Source: Thermothielavioides terrestris NRRL 8126 (lineage: Eukaryota; Ascomycota; Sordariomycetes; Sordariales; Chaetomiaceae). From it: a stretch of 64,000 bases of DNA. The position numbers and the translations under genes are program-made. The notes under the pieces were generated by a model. The model saw only the letters and a program-made list of their open reading frames with translations, searched no databases and was not told where the DNA came from. Shown piece by piece: positions 33,801-44,900 of the stretch. How positions within the stretch are numbered: position 1 is the first letter of the stretch; the number at the start of each line of letters is the position of its first letter. Where the stretch lies: positions 186,001-250,000 of the forward strand of contig NC_016461.1 in assembly GCF_000226115.1 (NCBI RefSeq), read 5' to 3'.

Positions 33801-35229
33801 CATGTACACTACGTACAGTATGGTATTCCTCCCAGGCGAGCCCGCAGCAGAACGCTGAGAACGCCGATCATTGTCTTGCACTCGGGCCGGGGGCACAGCC
33901 GACTGGAGGGAGATCCTGTCAGGGCCCAGCGCTGTCAAAAAGATCAAAAGTGATAAGTTACACAAGAGCCAGTAGAAGAACCGCATCGTCTTTCTTTTTC
34001 ACCACCACCCCGAACGCCGAGTCCAGTCCCGTGATGTCCAGTAGTTCCGCCACCACCATCACAACCCCGCTCCGAACGCACAAGCCCGAGCCTGCCCTGT
34101 CCTTGTCCTGCCCTTGTCTGGCCCTGGCCTGCCCTGTGCTGAGATGAGCCAAGATCAAGATCGCTCGCACGGCGCTAGCCACTACCGGCATGGTCCCGGC
34201 GACCAGGATCAGGAGAGGGAGAAGGGGGGGTGAGGGGGGTGTGGTGGGCGCATTGCGGCACAGAACGGCGAATGGCGTGCCGGGCGCTAAAAAGCGCAGT
34301 AATTCTGTACACTAACTATGTACCGGTCAGAACGGCCCGCCCTGCTCGCGGGGTCCGGGGCGTTCAACTCCCCGGCCCCCCGGGCTGGCCAACCCGGTCA
34401 CGCTACTGCTGCTGCTGCTGCTGTGCCGTGGCCCGGCGCAGGTGCCAACGACGTTATCAACAAGAGCTAACATTCGGTACCTCCGCATTCCATTATCGTT
34501 CCGTTTTTGGCGGTGGCGGTCTGGGGCCAAAGGAGAATCAAGATGAAAGGGAGGAATGAATTGGGTGATGCTATTACGGGTTGAATCCAGGCACTACGCC
34601 GCGTCAGGGATAGAGGCATAGACATACTCAACTGCGGCGAGTCAGCAGCACCGAACTCCATGGAGAGAGTCAAAGACTAACACCGCTCTCCTTTGCGCGA
34701 GTCGCGCGCGCAACCCAGCAACACAACCAAGTCACGACAATGCTACCGCAAAGTACCAGCAACGGACCGGCCGAACTGGCGGCCAACCAAAACCGGGGGT
34801 ATCCATCTTCCATGTATGTAGCGCAGTGCCAAGATGATAGTGAGGCATGGAGGTAGGTAGGAAAGTAGCTAAATCAGCAAATTGGTATCGTACAATGTGC
34901 ATGCCCCCCCAGCCGGATTCAGCAGCCGCCGCAGCCGCTGCTGAAGCGTAAGTCCGCCGTGTATGTGTGCGAAGACGACAACAGAGAGAAAAACAGATCT
35001 TCAAAAAAAAAAAAAAAAAAATCCACAGGAAAAAAACACACAGTGAAGCAAGTAACCCGCGCAGAAACCACACCAGCCATACCCTCCAACATCTGTCCGG
35101 CCCCATCCACCCATTACCATTACCTCGCCACTTCTAACCCCTCTCGCACCCTCCCTTCCATCAGGGCGCCAAAGCGCAACCACACCCCCTCCAACGAAAG
35201 AGAAGAAGAAGGCAAAAAAATCAGACCCG
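24803..35229. other. 10.4-kb region without supported genes
   Basis: This region lies between the 3' end of nej1 (plus) and the 3' end of the forkhead gene (minus). Base composition is mixed and not AT-rich, so it is not RIP-mutated. Many open frames of 60-240 codons occur, on both strands and overlapping, but none has family motifs, good splice continuity or biased composition. No tRNA or 5S rRNA was recognised, and no long repeats were seen. A few CCTACC/GGTAGG motifs and a CTG run near 34405 occur. It may hold long non-coding RNAs or spliced genes that I cannot see. Confidence 0.5.
35003..35021. repeat. A19 homopolymer downstream of forkhead gene
   Basis: Nineteen A on the plus strand (T on the forkhead transcript strand), about 210 bp past the forkhead stop. 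Confidence 0.6.
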
Positions 35230-37367
35230 TCAATAACCCCGTGCAACCGCATACCCGCTAGCCCCCTCACCACACCCGCCAGCAGACGACACCAAGCCCA
35301 TCCCGTCCCCATCCATAGGCACATCCATCTGCACATCCATCCCCACCCCCCCGGCAACCCCCGCCGCCGCCGCCGCCGCCGTAGCGGGCGCCGCCGGTGG
35401 GCCCCACCCGGGATACCGATGATCGAGCACCTCGTCGTACACACCACCCATGCCGCTGGCGCCGCCGCCTATGTCCATATCCACGCCCACGCCGACGCCC
35501 ATGTTCATGTTGATGTTCATGTTCATGTTCATGCCGATGTCCATGCTGCTGCCCGGCGCCGGCGACGGCGACGGCGACGCGTGCCCGCTGTGCTGCGCTG
35601 ATCCCGGCGCGGCATATACCGGCTGCTCGATGGGCGCGGATGTCGGGTCGTCGCTGTTACCGCTGCCGCTGGTGTTGTTATTGCTGCTGCTGGCTGTCCC
35701 CCCCGCGCCGCCGGCTGGGATCGGCTCGCTTGCTGCGCGCGCCAGGGCGGTTGTCGCGGTCGCGGTCGCGGTCGAGGCGGAAGCGGGGGACGGGGAGGGG
35801 GTGGCGGCGTGGTAGAGTTGCGGGGAGGGGGAAGGGTAGGTGTATTCGTAGGGGTATTCGTAGGGCTGCTGCTGCTGCTGGTTGTGGGGATGGTGCTCGT
35901 AGTCTAGTGTTATTGTGGCGGCGGAGGTGGTGGAGGGCGAGTGGTAGAACGGGGTGGAGGTGTTTGGGTAGATGAATGCTGCGCGCGCGGCGGCGGGGAA
36001 GGGGTAGGCCGGGAGGGCGTGGTTGGCGGCGGCCGCGGCGAGGTTGATGGCGTTCGCGTTGCTGCGCAGTGCCGTGGCCACGCCCTGGCGCGTGCTGGTG
36101 CGCAGGACGCGGCCAGCGGTGAACATGCTGCTGCTGTTGTTGTTGTTGGCGGCGCCCTTGCGGCCCGAGGATGAGTAGCTGTGGCGATGCGCCGAGTAGC
36201 CCCGGTAGACGCGGGCGGAGATGCCGTGGCTGGTTGCGCAGCGGCGCTGGTTGGACTTGCCGCGATACCGGGTCGTGCTCTGCACGCCCGAGGCGCAGGC
36301 CCATGGCTCAAGGTACCACTCGGAGGACTTCTTGCCGTCTTGGCCACTACCGTTGCCGTTGCCGCCCTCAGCGTCGCCGTCCTTGGCGTTGCTGGGTCTG
36401 CGGTCGCGTCTGGTAAAGGCCTGGACGAGCCTCTGTTAGCGCTTAACTGGCGGCCGGTAAACCGCAGAGCAGGACGTACCCCATTCATGCTCAGGTTGTG
36501 GCGGACGCTGTTCTGCCAGCCCTTACTGTCGTCCTTGCCTTTGTCGGTGTTCTCGCGGAACCACTGGTAGATCTCCTGCAGGGTCATGGCCCGCCGGGGG
36601 TGGCTCATGAACGCGCGGTAGATCAGCTGGGCGTACGACTCGTCCTTGTCAGAGTCGTCAGCGCCGCCGCTGGGAACGCTGGTCCGCCCGGCGTTCGGAT
36701 CTGGTTGCTGCTTGGAACCCTGGCTGCTCCGCTGCTCGTCTGTAGGACTCGGCGAGTCTCCCGCCGCGGTGCAGGTCGATAATGGCGGGCCGCTTTCAGG
36801 CGGCGTGGGGTACCCGTCTCGGGGAGGGGCACGATAGCCTGCCGGGTACGGCTCAGTCTGGCTGCGGACATGCTGCGAGCCGGTTTCCGGATGGTGGAAA
36901 TCCTGTGTTGGGACGAAGGGCGCCGCATCGGTAGGGTATGATGTTGGCACTTCGGTGCTGTGACTGGTGGCGACGTAGGAAACGCCCGAGAGTTGCGGGT
37001 CCAGTCCGTGGTAGCGGTTTTGGAGCTGTTCTGTGGCCGCCTCCCAGGGCGTCGGCCCGAGTTGCTCTGGCGAGTCCCAGCTGCGCGGCGAGGACTTAGC
37101 CGAGCTCTCTGGACAACTCAGGCTGCTCAAGGCCGGAGAGCTGTGCAGCGCGTAGTGCTCAAACTCGTCAGTGCCTGGCGGGGCCCCGAGGCAGCCGCTC
37201 CAGTGGCTAGGGAGGTAAGCTCGTTTGCAGTCACCGTCGTGGCTCTGCAACGCGGTCATGCCGGCGACTAACTGGTCCTCGACAATACCAGGGTCAGGCG
37301 AGCTGCTTGTTCGGGCCACTGGTCGTGATGGGGCGTATGGAGGCCCCATGTCGGGAAACGCGGCCAT
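35230..37367 (-). CDS. Forkhead transcription factor
   Basis: Minus strand, two exons: 37367-36480 and 36420-35230 (intron 59 nt, GTACGT donor, phase 0), giving 692 aa. The forkhead domain starts around residue 244 (SYAQLIYRAFMSHPRRAMTL) with helix 3 WQNSVRHNLSMNG. It continues across the intron as AFTRRDRR, then an unusual Gly/Asn-rich insert, then KKSSEWYLEPWACASGVQSTTRYR. The N-terminal half is Ser/Pro-rich and the C-terminal half is low complexity (Gln, Tyr-Glu, Ser-Pro, Asn and Met-Asn repeats), typical of activation regions. The protein binds DNA in the nucleus and resembles the fungal family with a GWxNSxRHNLSMN helix; targets are unknown. Intron position inside the DNA-binding domain supports the model. 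Confidence 0.9.
35495..35560. repeat. ATGTTC-type imperfect microsatellite in forkhead coding region
   Basis: Imperfect 6-bp repeats (atgttc/atgttg/atgccg) encode alternating Asn-Met and Gly-Val pairs in the C-terminal half of the forkhead protein. Frame is kept throughout. Confidence 0.7.
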
Positions 37368-39528
37368 GTTGCGGGGGAGGAGGCAAGATGGCGAGGACGG
37401 TCAGTGGAAGATGAGAGACAATAGAGGCAATGGCCGGTCTCTTGTTCGACAGAGCGAGGACAAAGATGTGCGCAACTGATGTTGGCCGAGATGCGCCTGT
37501 GGGAGGACAAGTCGAGTTTGATGTGCAGAAAGCTCCGCGGGACTCTGGGGAGACTGGGCAGAAGTAGTCCCAGCAGAGAGCCAAGGCTACCGGGTTGGGT
37601 CTGTTGGCCGGATATGGAGATCCCCTGCCTCCCGGACGGGGGGTGTACGACGGGGGGGGGGGGGGGGTTGGGCTACCGCAACAGCCGTCTGGGTGCTTTG
37701 ATCCGGAGGAGCAAGGGCGCGGTCACAGATGTGTCGAGACGGAAAGTCGAGAGGACTGCCAGCGCATTGTTTGGCTGCTAGACCCTTACATCAGATGCTG
37801 GAGCATTGCCGCGTGCCTGGCGTATCCCGCATCGGCCTGGCACGACTGTGCCGGGCGCAGAGGCGGCGGTGGGATGCCTGCACGCGTTGTGTTATGCACG
37901 AGGCACCATGTATCCGTAGGGCATGTTCATCCATTGGCTGCGGAAGAGGGTGTGCGTGTGGATGTACACCGTGTGATTGCGCCCCGTTGTGTGTGTAGCT
38001 TGTATCTGTGTAGGGAGAGATGTGTGTCGCTCTGTGAGTGTGTGGGTTGCTAAAAAGGGCAGATCCATGGATGGCAAACGCAGACAAGGTTGGTGGCTGT
38101 TCTGGGAAGTTCCGCGCTTGCAAAGCAACAGGGACCTGCTAGGTCCAACAGCCGCCGCCCGGGGGTGGCCCCATTACAGTCCAGGCCAGCCTCGCGACCA
38201 TCGCGGGGCCGAACTGCGCAGGATGCACAGTGTGGACCATGGCCTCCTCATCTTCCGGGGCCAGATCAGCGGCAGCGAAAATGACAAGAATCTGACAAGG
38301 GTGTTTGTCCCGACCTGGACCCAGTGCCTCAGGTAGTGTAATCCGTATATGGGACTTGCCGAAGGGGGACACCCCGCCACAAGACGGCTCCGTTGGTTGC
38401 GAGGCAGGAATCCGCCTGGAACGGAGAGCGGTGACGGCTCGCAGAACTGGCAACAAGCTCATTGTCGCCTGCAGCTTGTCGGCTTCGGCCCTTCCGCGCT
38501 CTCCCCGCCCACCGCTGTGGAATTGTCCCCGTCCGCCGGCCTGCTCTGTCCCAGTGCTCAGCAGGATGGCACAGCGAACAGGAACTGGCGGGAAGACCAG
38601 GTGAAAATCCGCCGGAAAGCTGCAGCTCGCCGGCCAATATGCTTGACAGGGCCAATCAAGCGCTGCTGGGCACAAGACGGGTTGGTACAGATGGCCGGCC
38701 CGCCCCAATGGAGATGCAACGTACGGTGCGATGGCCTCGCAGCAATCTCAGAGGCTGCAGGATGCTTGTTTCATTCTAGAAAGTCTGTCGAAACGTGCGG
38801 CATGAGCATTTTGCGCTGCCATCTTGGTGCTTGCCATGGGGCAAGCAGCAGCAAGCCGCTTCGTCGTCTCCAGAGACGTCAGTCAGGTATGGAGGGCTAG
38901 TGGGGGCTCAAGCAAGCTGCAGGAACATGTCAGCAACCCAAATCGAGCATGCGCAGATTGCCTGGCCCTTTCCCCCGCCGCCGTTCCGCACACACCTTTG
39001 TGTGGCCGGGCCGACACGTCGCAGGCAAAGGAGGGCCATCAGGGGGGTAGCCTGGCACTCGAGTGAGCAGCAGCCCAGGCAGAGCGGTTCCGAAGCGGCG
39101 ATCTGCTTCAGGTGGGGAAATGAGTGGCGCGATCATGTTCCACGTTCCGGGCCCGGGAGGCGGCATTTTCAGGCGTGACGGAGCAGACCGCGCGATGGCG
39201 GAGATAATGGCGGAACGATGACCTGGCCAGGGACGCGGGTCACACACCCAAGGCAAGGCTGGACATTGTGCTCTCGACACACGCTCTCATTGACTCGCTC
39301 TGTGGTCTGTCGGGAGTGGGTCCATCCGCTGCAGTGTCGGCAGAGATCATACACGCACACAAAGGCCGGTTCGCCAGAGACGGGGCCTCCAACACGGGCC
39401 GGCATCCCCTCGGCCAGGCCAACTCCACCGTGAAGCCCTGTTCGCAGAGATGAGTCGTCCCGGAACTGAGAAGTACCGTGGGAATACCGTGGGAGCGAGG
39501 CCGAAGCCCGATGGCTGACGAGAGCACC
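37368..39528. other. Intergenic region upstream of forkhead gene
   Basis: About 2.2 kb containing the forkhead promoter and the region past the Cactin stop. A run of sixteen G lies at 37652-37667. Several open frames of 80-190 codons overlap on both strands without family likeness and are not called. Confidence 0.5.
37652..37667. repeat. G16 homopolymer
   Basis: Sixteen consecutive G about 285 bp upstream of the forkhead ATG, possibly within its 5' leader. Confidence 0.8.
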
Positions 39529-39907
39529 TCACTTCCGGTAGTAGATCTGCAAAGGATTGTTAGCCCTCCGATTCGTCTCGGGGGGTGTCGAGGTGGGTGG
39601 AAAAAATGTCATACCTTTTTGAACTGGAAATGCAGCTGCAGGATGCCCTGGAATTGAATCAGTCAGTTTCGATTCGACTACTCAGGTTTGGTGGACAATC
39701 TGGGCCGGGATGCGATCAAGTGCGACCGGAGGCCGCATTCTTTCTCGCCGGACATCCCACGAGGGGCACAGCGGCGGGTGGGGGAGTGGCGCGCATTAGC
39801 ATGTTGGAGGATCAGGACGGGCCGCGGGCTGGGCCCGAGACAGATGCGACCGCGCGATGGTCAACCTACGGCGCACGGCGGGGCCATACACGCCTGCGGC
39901 GCAGCAG

Positions 39908-39942
<35 letters not shown>

Positions 39943-41423
39943 CGTGGGTGAGCGGAGGGTCAGCGTACCTTGTCAAAGCTGCTCTTGAATCCGCGCTCCT
40001 TCTTGGCGCTGTAGTCCCACTCTCGATCCACAATGCGGAAGGCAATGTCTTCGTAGGGTGGCCCGGCGATGAAACGGATGAGGCATGTGTCCTCCTTGCC
40101 GGCGGGGGCGAATGACTCGCCCTTCCGGCGGCCGTGTTCCCGGATGATCTTAAACGTGGGCGCCTTGGTCTTGTCGATGAGGTCCGGGTAGAAGATGTTG
40201 AACCTGTAGCCTTGGACGACCTTGGGCGGCGGGTTGTCGTGGTCGTAGTGCGTCTGGTTGTACTTGTTCCACTCGTATCCCATCAGCACGCGGTTGAAGT
40301 AGCGCGGCTTTCGCGGCCGGTACTTGTCGGCCCATAGAGGCTTTTGGATGCCCGGAACGGCCTCCTCCGCCGTGAAGATCTCCTCGTTCTCGCTGACGCC
40401 CCGGGCCACCTCGCGGTCGTAAAGCGCCTTGGTCGCCTGCGAGAAGTCCTCGTTTCCGGCTGATGCGAAGCGGGCCGTTCCCGGCGGCGGCGCGCTGGAC
40501 GTGCTCTGGGCGCCCGCAGTCGTCGACGCCGCAGGACGGGGTGCAGGGCGGGGTGCAGTCTTGGTGGCACCAGCGGAGGCAGCCGGGGCGGTGCCGGCGA
40601 ACCCATCGGACGCCTCCCACGCTTTGGCCTTTTCCGGATCCCGCGCCCGGAGTGCCTCCACCCGGGCCTCTTTGATGGCAGCACAGACGCTCTTGAGCTT
40701 GGCCTTCGCCTTGTAGACCAGCAGGCTCTTGAGCAGCTCGCCCCAATAATCGGTGTCGATGGGCTCTTCGGACTGCAGCTTCGTTCTGATCTGCTTCTCC
40801 AACGCCTCCAGCTGCTCGAGCGTCTTGGGGCTCAGGATGCGGTCGACATCGGCAGCTACCGAGGTCACGGCCCGCCCTTCCGGGCCTTGGGGCTTGAGTT
40901 TCTGGCGTCGGTCGGCGCAGAGGGCGAGCAGGGCGGTCCAGTAGTCCTTGTTCCTCGCGTTGGTCTCGAGCGTGTTGTAGGAGCGAATGTCTTCCTCGAG
41001 CTCCGTCAGCTGCGGCACGTCCAGACCTTGCAGGACGGCCTCGGGCGCGGGAATGGGGATCTCAACATCCCCGTCATCGTCGTCGAACACGTCGCGGTCA
41101 GGGTCGATGAAGCGCAGGGCAAAGGCGAGGTAGTCGATGGGCTTGGCGCGCTGCTCGCGCACGCGGATGTCGGCCTTTTTCTTGGCCTGCTTCAGCACGA
41201 ACTTGTCTTCGCCGGCGATGAACTGTTCCGCTTGCTCGTCCTGGGTGAGGTATCTGCCGGGCGCACTCGCGTTGCTGCTCTTCGGCGGTGGCTGTCGAGG
41301 GGGTTTCGCAATGCGGTTGGCCGGGTCGTAGCGCGGCGCGGTGAGGTCTCTGTGCCTGTCCCTGTCCCTGTCTCTGCGCGGCGACTTCCAGCCGTTGATC
41401 ATGGCCTGCCTGCCCGGGTCCAT
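39529..41423 (-). CDS. Cactin, spliceosome-associated protein
   Basis: Minus strand, three exons: 41423-39969, 39647-39615 (33 nt) and 39546-39529 (18 nt); introns 321 and 68 nt; 501 aa. Start ATG is at 41423 (MDPGRQAMINGWKSP). The N-terminus is Arg/Asp-rich (RDRDRDRHRD). The middle has EDKFVLKQAKKKADIRVREQRAKPIDYLA, the conserved Cactin mid region. The C-terminus RPRKPRYFNRVLMGYEWNKYN, then QGYRFNIFYPDLIDKTKAP, then IRFIAGPPYEDIAFRIVDREWDYS, is the near-invariant Cactin C-terminal domain. The last two small exons supply GILQLHFQFKK and IYYRK-stop, the expected family end. In animals and fission yeast Cactin is a nuclear splicing factor in catalytic spliceosomes. A (GA)n tract lies in intron 1. 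Confidence 0.93.
39911..39938. repeat. (GA)n microsatellite in Cactin intron 1
   Basis: About 13 GA units, reading as (CT)n on the transcript strand. It lies downstream of the donor in the 321-nt first intron. Confidence 0.85.
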
Positions 41424-41966
41424 AGTCGATACTGCAAACGATATGGAACTCCTGGCTCTCTTCCTTTTGACCGCCGCGATGAAGGGTCGTAGCGCTGATG
41501 CGAACGCTGATGCTGCGTGCGTGTTGTGGCTTGCAAGTAAGATGCGCAGTCTCGAAGTTTCCAGGTTCTCCTCCTGCTGCTGAGAGGAACTTACCGGGGA
41601 TTGGCCGATGCTCTCCGCTGTGGCCAAGCATGCCCGAAGCGTAGCGCAATGAACGCCAAGGCGGGGCTCAAAACTGGGGCCGCCGCAGCAAGCTACACTA
41701 CCTACCTGCCTTAGGCGGCGTTGAGCACAGCAGGAGTGGGGTCACTGCAGAGGTCCCGGTCGATCTCGATCGAGTTGACCACTGGAAATCGAACCTGCAC
41801 AAGGCGAACAATCGATTGCTGAAATGCATCCACGGATGCCTCGGCCAACATCCGCTCGCATCAAATACTACACGATGCGATAATTGCGTGGCTGCCGTTG
41901 CGATCCGGCTGGTCGGAAAACACGCCATGTCCATGTCGCATTGGTCAGCGATTGCCAATCCCGCCA
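41424..41966. promoter_or_regulatory. Divergent promoter region between Cactin and Rtc1 genes
   Basis: 543 bp separate the start codons of two head-to-head housekeeping genes. It contains a CTACCTACCTGCC motif near 41698. A shared or bidirectional promoter is likely (inference). Confidence 0.5.
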
Positions 41967-44900
41967 ATGTACAGCATCGGCAACCAGGGCAAGATCATGC
42001 GCAAGCTCCTGGGCAAGCCGCTGCCGGACTCGGCCCATGACGCGCATGTCCACGCGCACTCTCACTCCCCTTCGCCCACCGCCGCCGCCACCGCCGCCGC
42101 CGCCATCACCAGCTCGCCGCTCGCCCCCAACTACCGGCCGACCGCGTCGCAGGACGTCCTTTACCATGCCGGCGTGCCCATCGCCTGCCTCGACAGCTCG
42201 CCCGACGGCCGCTCCGCCGTGCTCGCCGGCCGCCATGTCCTGAAGACTATTACGTTCGACGGGCTCGCCGTCAAGGAGGGCATCGACCTGCGCGCCCTGC
42301 TGCTCGCCCAACCCTCCCAGCGCTACAACACGCCCGCGTCCGTCGCCGACCAGCTCTCCGTCAAGGCCGTCCGCTGGGGCGAGTCGCAGGGCAACCCGGC
42401 CATCTTCACCGCCGGCACTGGCGGCAAGATTTTCCAGTACGACCTCGTGCGTGCTGGCTTCATCGGCCCGGGCGCTCCCGTCGACTGCGTCCAGATCCGC
42501 GAGGACTCGCGCCAGGTCAACGCGCTCGACATCAACCCGCACCGCAACTCCTGGCTGCTCTCGGGCAGCCAGGACGGCATCGTGCGCTGCTTCGACGTGC
42601 GCCAGCCCACCCAGGCCAGAGCCGGCGCCACCTTCCGCTCCATCCAGGCCTTCCGGTGCCACGCCGACGGCGTGCGGCACGTCCAGTGGAACCCCCGGGA
42701 CGGCTTCCTCTTTGCCTGCGCCACCGAGCAGGGCTCCGTCATGAAGTGGGACATGCGCAAGCCCAACGCCGCCGTCCTGCGCATCAAGGCCCACGATCGA
42801 ACGTGCACCGCGATGGCGTGGCATCCCGACGGCATCCACCTCGCCAGCGCCGGCGTGGACAGCAAGTGCTACGTGTGGGACATGTCCAGGCAGGACAAGC
42901 GCCAGAAGCCCAAGTGGACGCTGTCGACCCCGGCCCCGGCTGGTACGCTGGCCTGGCGTCCCGGGCAATGGTCTGCCACCGCGCGCGGGAAGCGGGCCTC
43001 GCAGCTTGCCGTGTCCTACGACGAGAGCAGCCAGAAGCGCTACGGCATCAGCGCAGTACACGTCTGGGATTTCGCCCGGCCCACCATGCCCTACAAGGAG
43101 GTCTGCTGGTTTGAAAGCTCCCCCAGCGCCATGCTCTGGCGCGATCAGTACCTTCTCTGGACGGCCGGTCAGGACGGCATCTTCAGCCAGTGCGACATAT
43201 CCTTCGCTCCGAACGTCATTGACCGTCAGGCCGTCTCGACCATGACCTTCTCGCCCCAGGGCGACGTACTGATGCTCCTCGACGAGCGGCCCCCACCTCA
43301 GCGGCGCCCGCGGCCGCACATTGTACACCATGACGCAGTCGCCGTGCCCTCATTTAGCTCAAGTCCCACAACTCCCCAGTTCAGCGTCAGCAGGAGCGAT
43401 TCGGAGGATGACGCGATTGGCAGCTTCATAGGCCCGAGGTGGCGTGGCAGCCGGCGACGTCGCCCTAGCACCCGCTCCACAGCCACGCTCAGTACGACGC
43501 CACCGGCTGGTCCAGGGATGGAGGAGGTCATGTCGCTCGAACAGACCATCCGGGCCACGGGCACTTACAAACCTCAACAAGCCATGGCGGTAAGTCACGT
43601 CCCCGCCGCTGCCAACGCAGAGGTGTACGGATACTTGGCCGTCAACTATCTCGAGGCGCTCCATCGCGATCTGCCTTATTCGCCCGGCGCGAGCCCCTTG
43701 CCGGACCGGATTGCGACGATCCTCGAACACTACGCCAGGGCTGCCGCCCACGTGAAGAAATTTCGGCTCGCGCAGACGTGGCGGATCCTTGCCTTCGCCG
43801 TCGACATGCTGCTCCACAGGCGAGCGCAGTACCACCTCGAGCGCCGCATGGACCGGCACCATTACGCAGTGAGAAGGAAGAGCGAGGCGAAGGCGAAGGC
43901 CAAAGCCAAGGCCCTGGCCGAGTTGTTCAGCGCCCCGATGCAGACCACTCTCGACGGCGAAGACACGCCCCGCAAGGTCATCTCTCTCACCAGTTTCGAC
44001 AACGCGCTGCGCCCGAGGTCCTTGCTCTCAGAGGAGCTCGAGAGCACCTCCAATGTGCCGACACCCCTCGCCCGTCCGGTGCCAGACCGCCCCGACGTTG
44101 ACCGACCGGACGTGAGAGAACGCGGGAGGAAGCTCACCCCCATCGTGGAGCCGGAGAGCTTCACGCTTCCTCCCGCAGCCCGCCCACCGTCTCTGGAAAG
44201 TCGTAAACGCCTTGACTCGGTGCCGCTCTCCGTCGCAAGCCATGAGAGCGAAGCGACCTACGCAAGTACCGAGGGCTACGACTTCTACGATACCGAAGCG
44301 TTAGCCAACGCTATCGACGTGCCCCGCATGCGATCGGCCCCAACCCAAGTGCCGGATTACAGTCGGCCAGGATCGCCTCCGAGGGGAGCTCGGCACCATC
44401 TGGTTCGCCATGACTCCGGGGAGAGCTACGTTCACCTTTTTTCCATATCGGACGAGAGCAGACGCACCACCGGCCTGACCACGTCGTCTGACGGCAGTTT
44501 GACGGGCAGAACAGCCGAGGCTGCGGCGCTCGCCGAGCTGCAGAACAGAGACAGGGAACAGTTTGAGAGTCGCATGCGGGGTGATGAAGTCCGGAATACG
44601 CCCAACAGCACTGCCGCCATGTCCCCTCACAGGCTGCTCCAGAGAACCGAAACGGACATGACGACCTTCACCGATGAACATCACGCCATCACGCAGACAA
44701 CCACCGATAGTTTTGAGTCGCGCTTCCCGTCGCAACCGGAGCCCGATGCTCTGCCCGAGTCTCCTCTGCAGCAACCCTCGCCTCCTGAATCGCCTCTATG
44801 CTTTGAAGATGATCAATCCCCGTTCATCGTCGAGACGGATTACCTCTGCTGGCCCGACGACCACCCATACCCTTATCCGGCTCACCCATCAACCGGCGCG

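Noticed and set aside
41868..43331. 487-codon open frame antisense to rtc1
   Set aside because: It lies opposite the WD40 repeats; high His/Gly/Val shadow composition.
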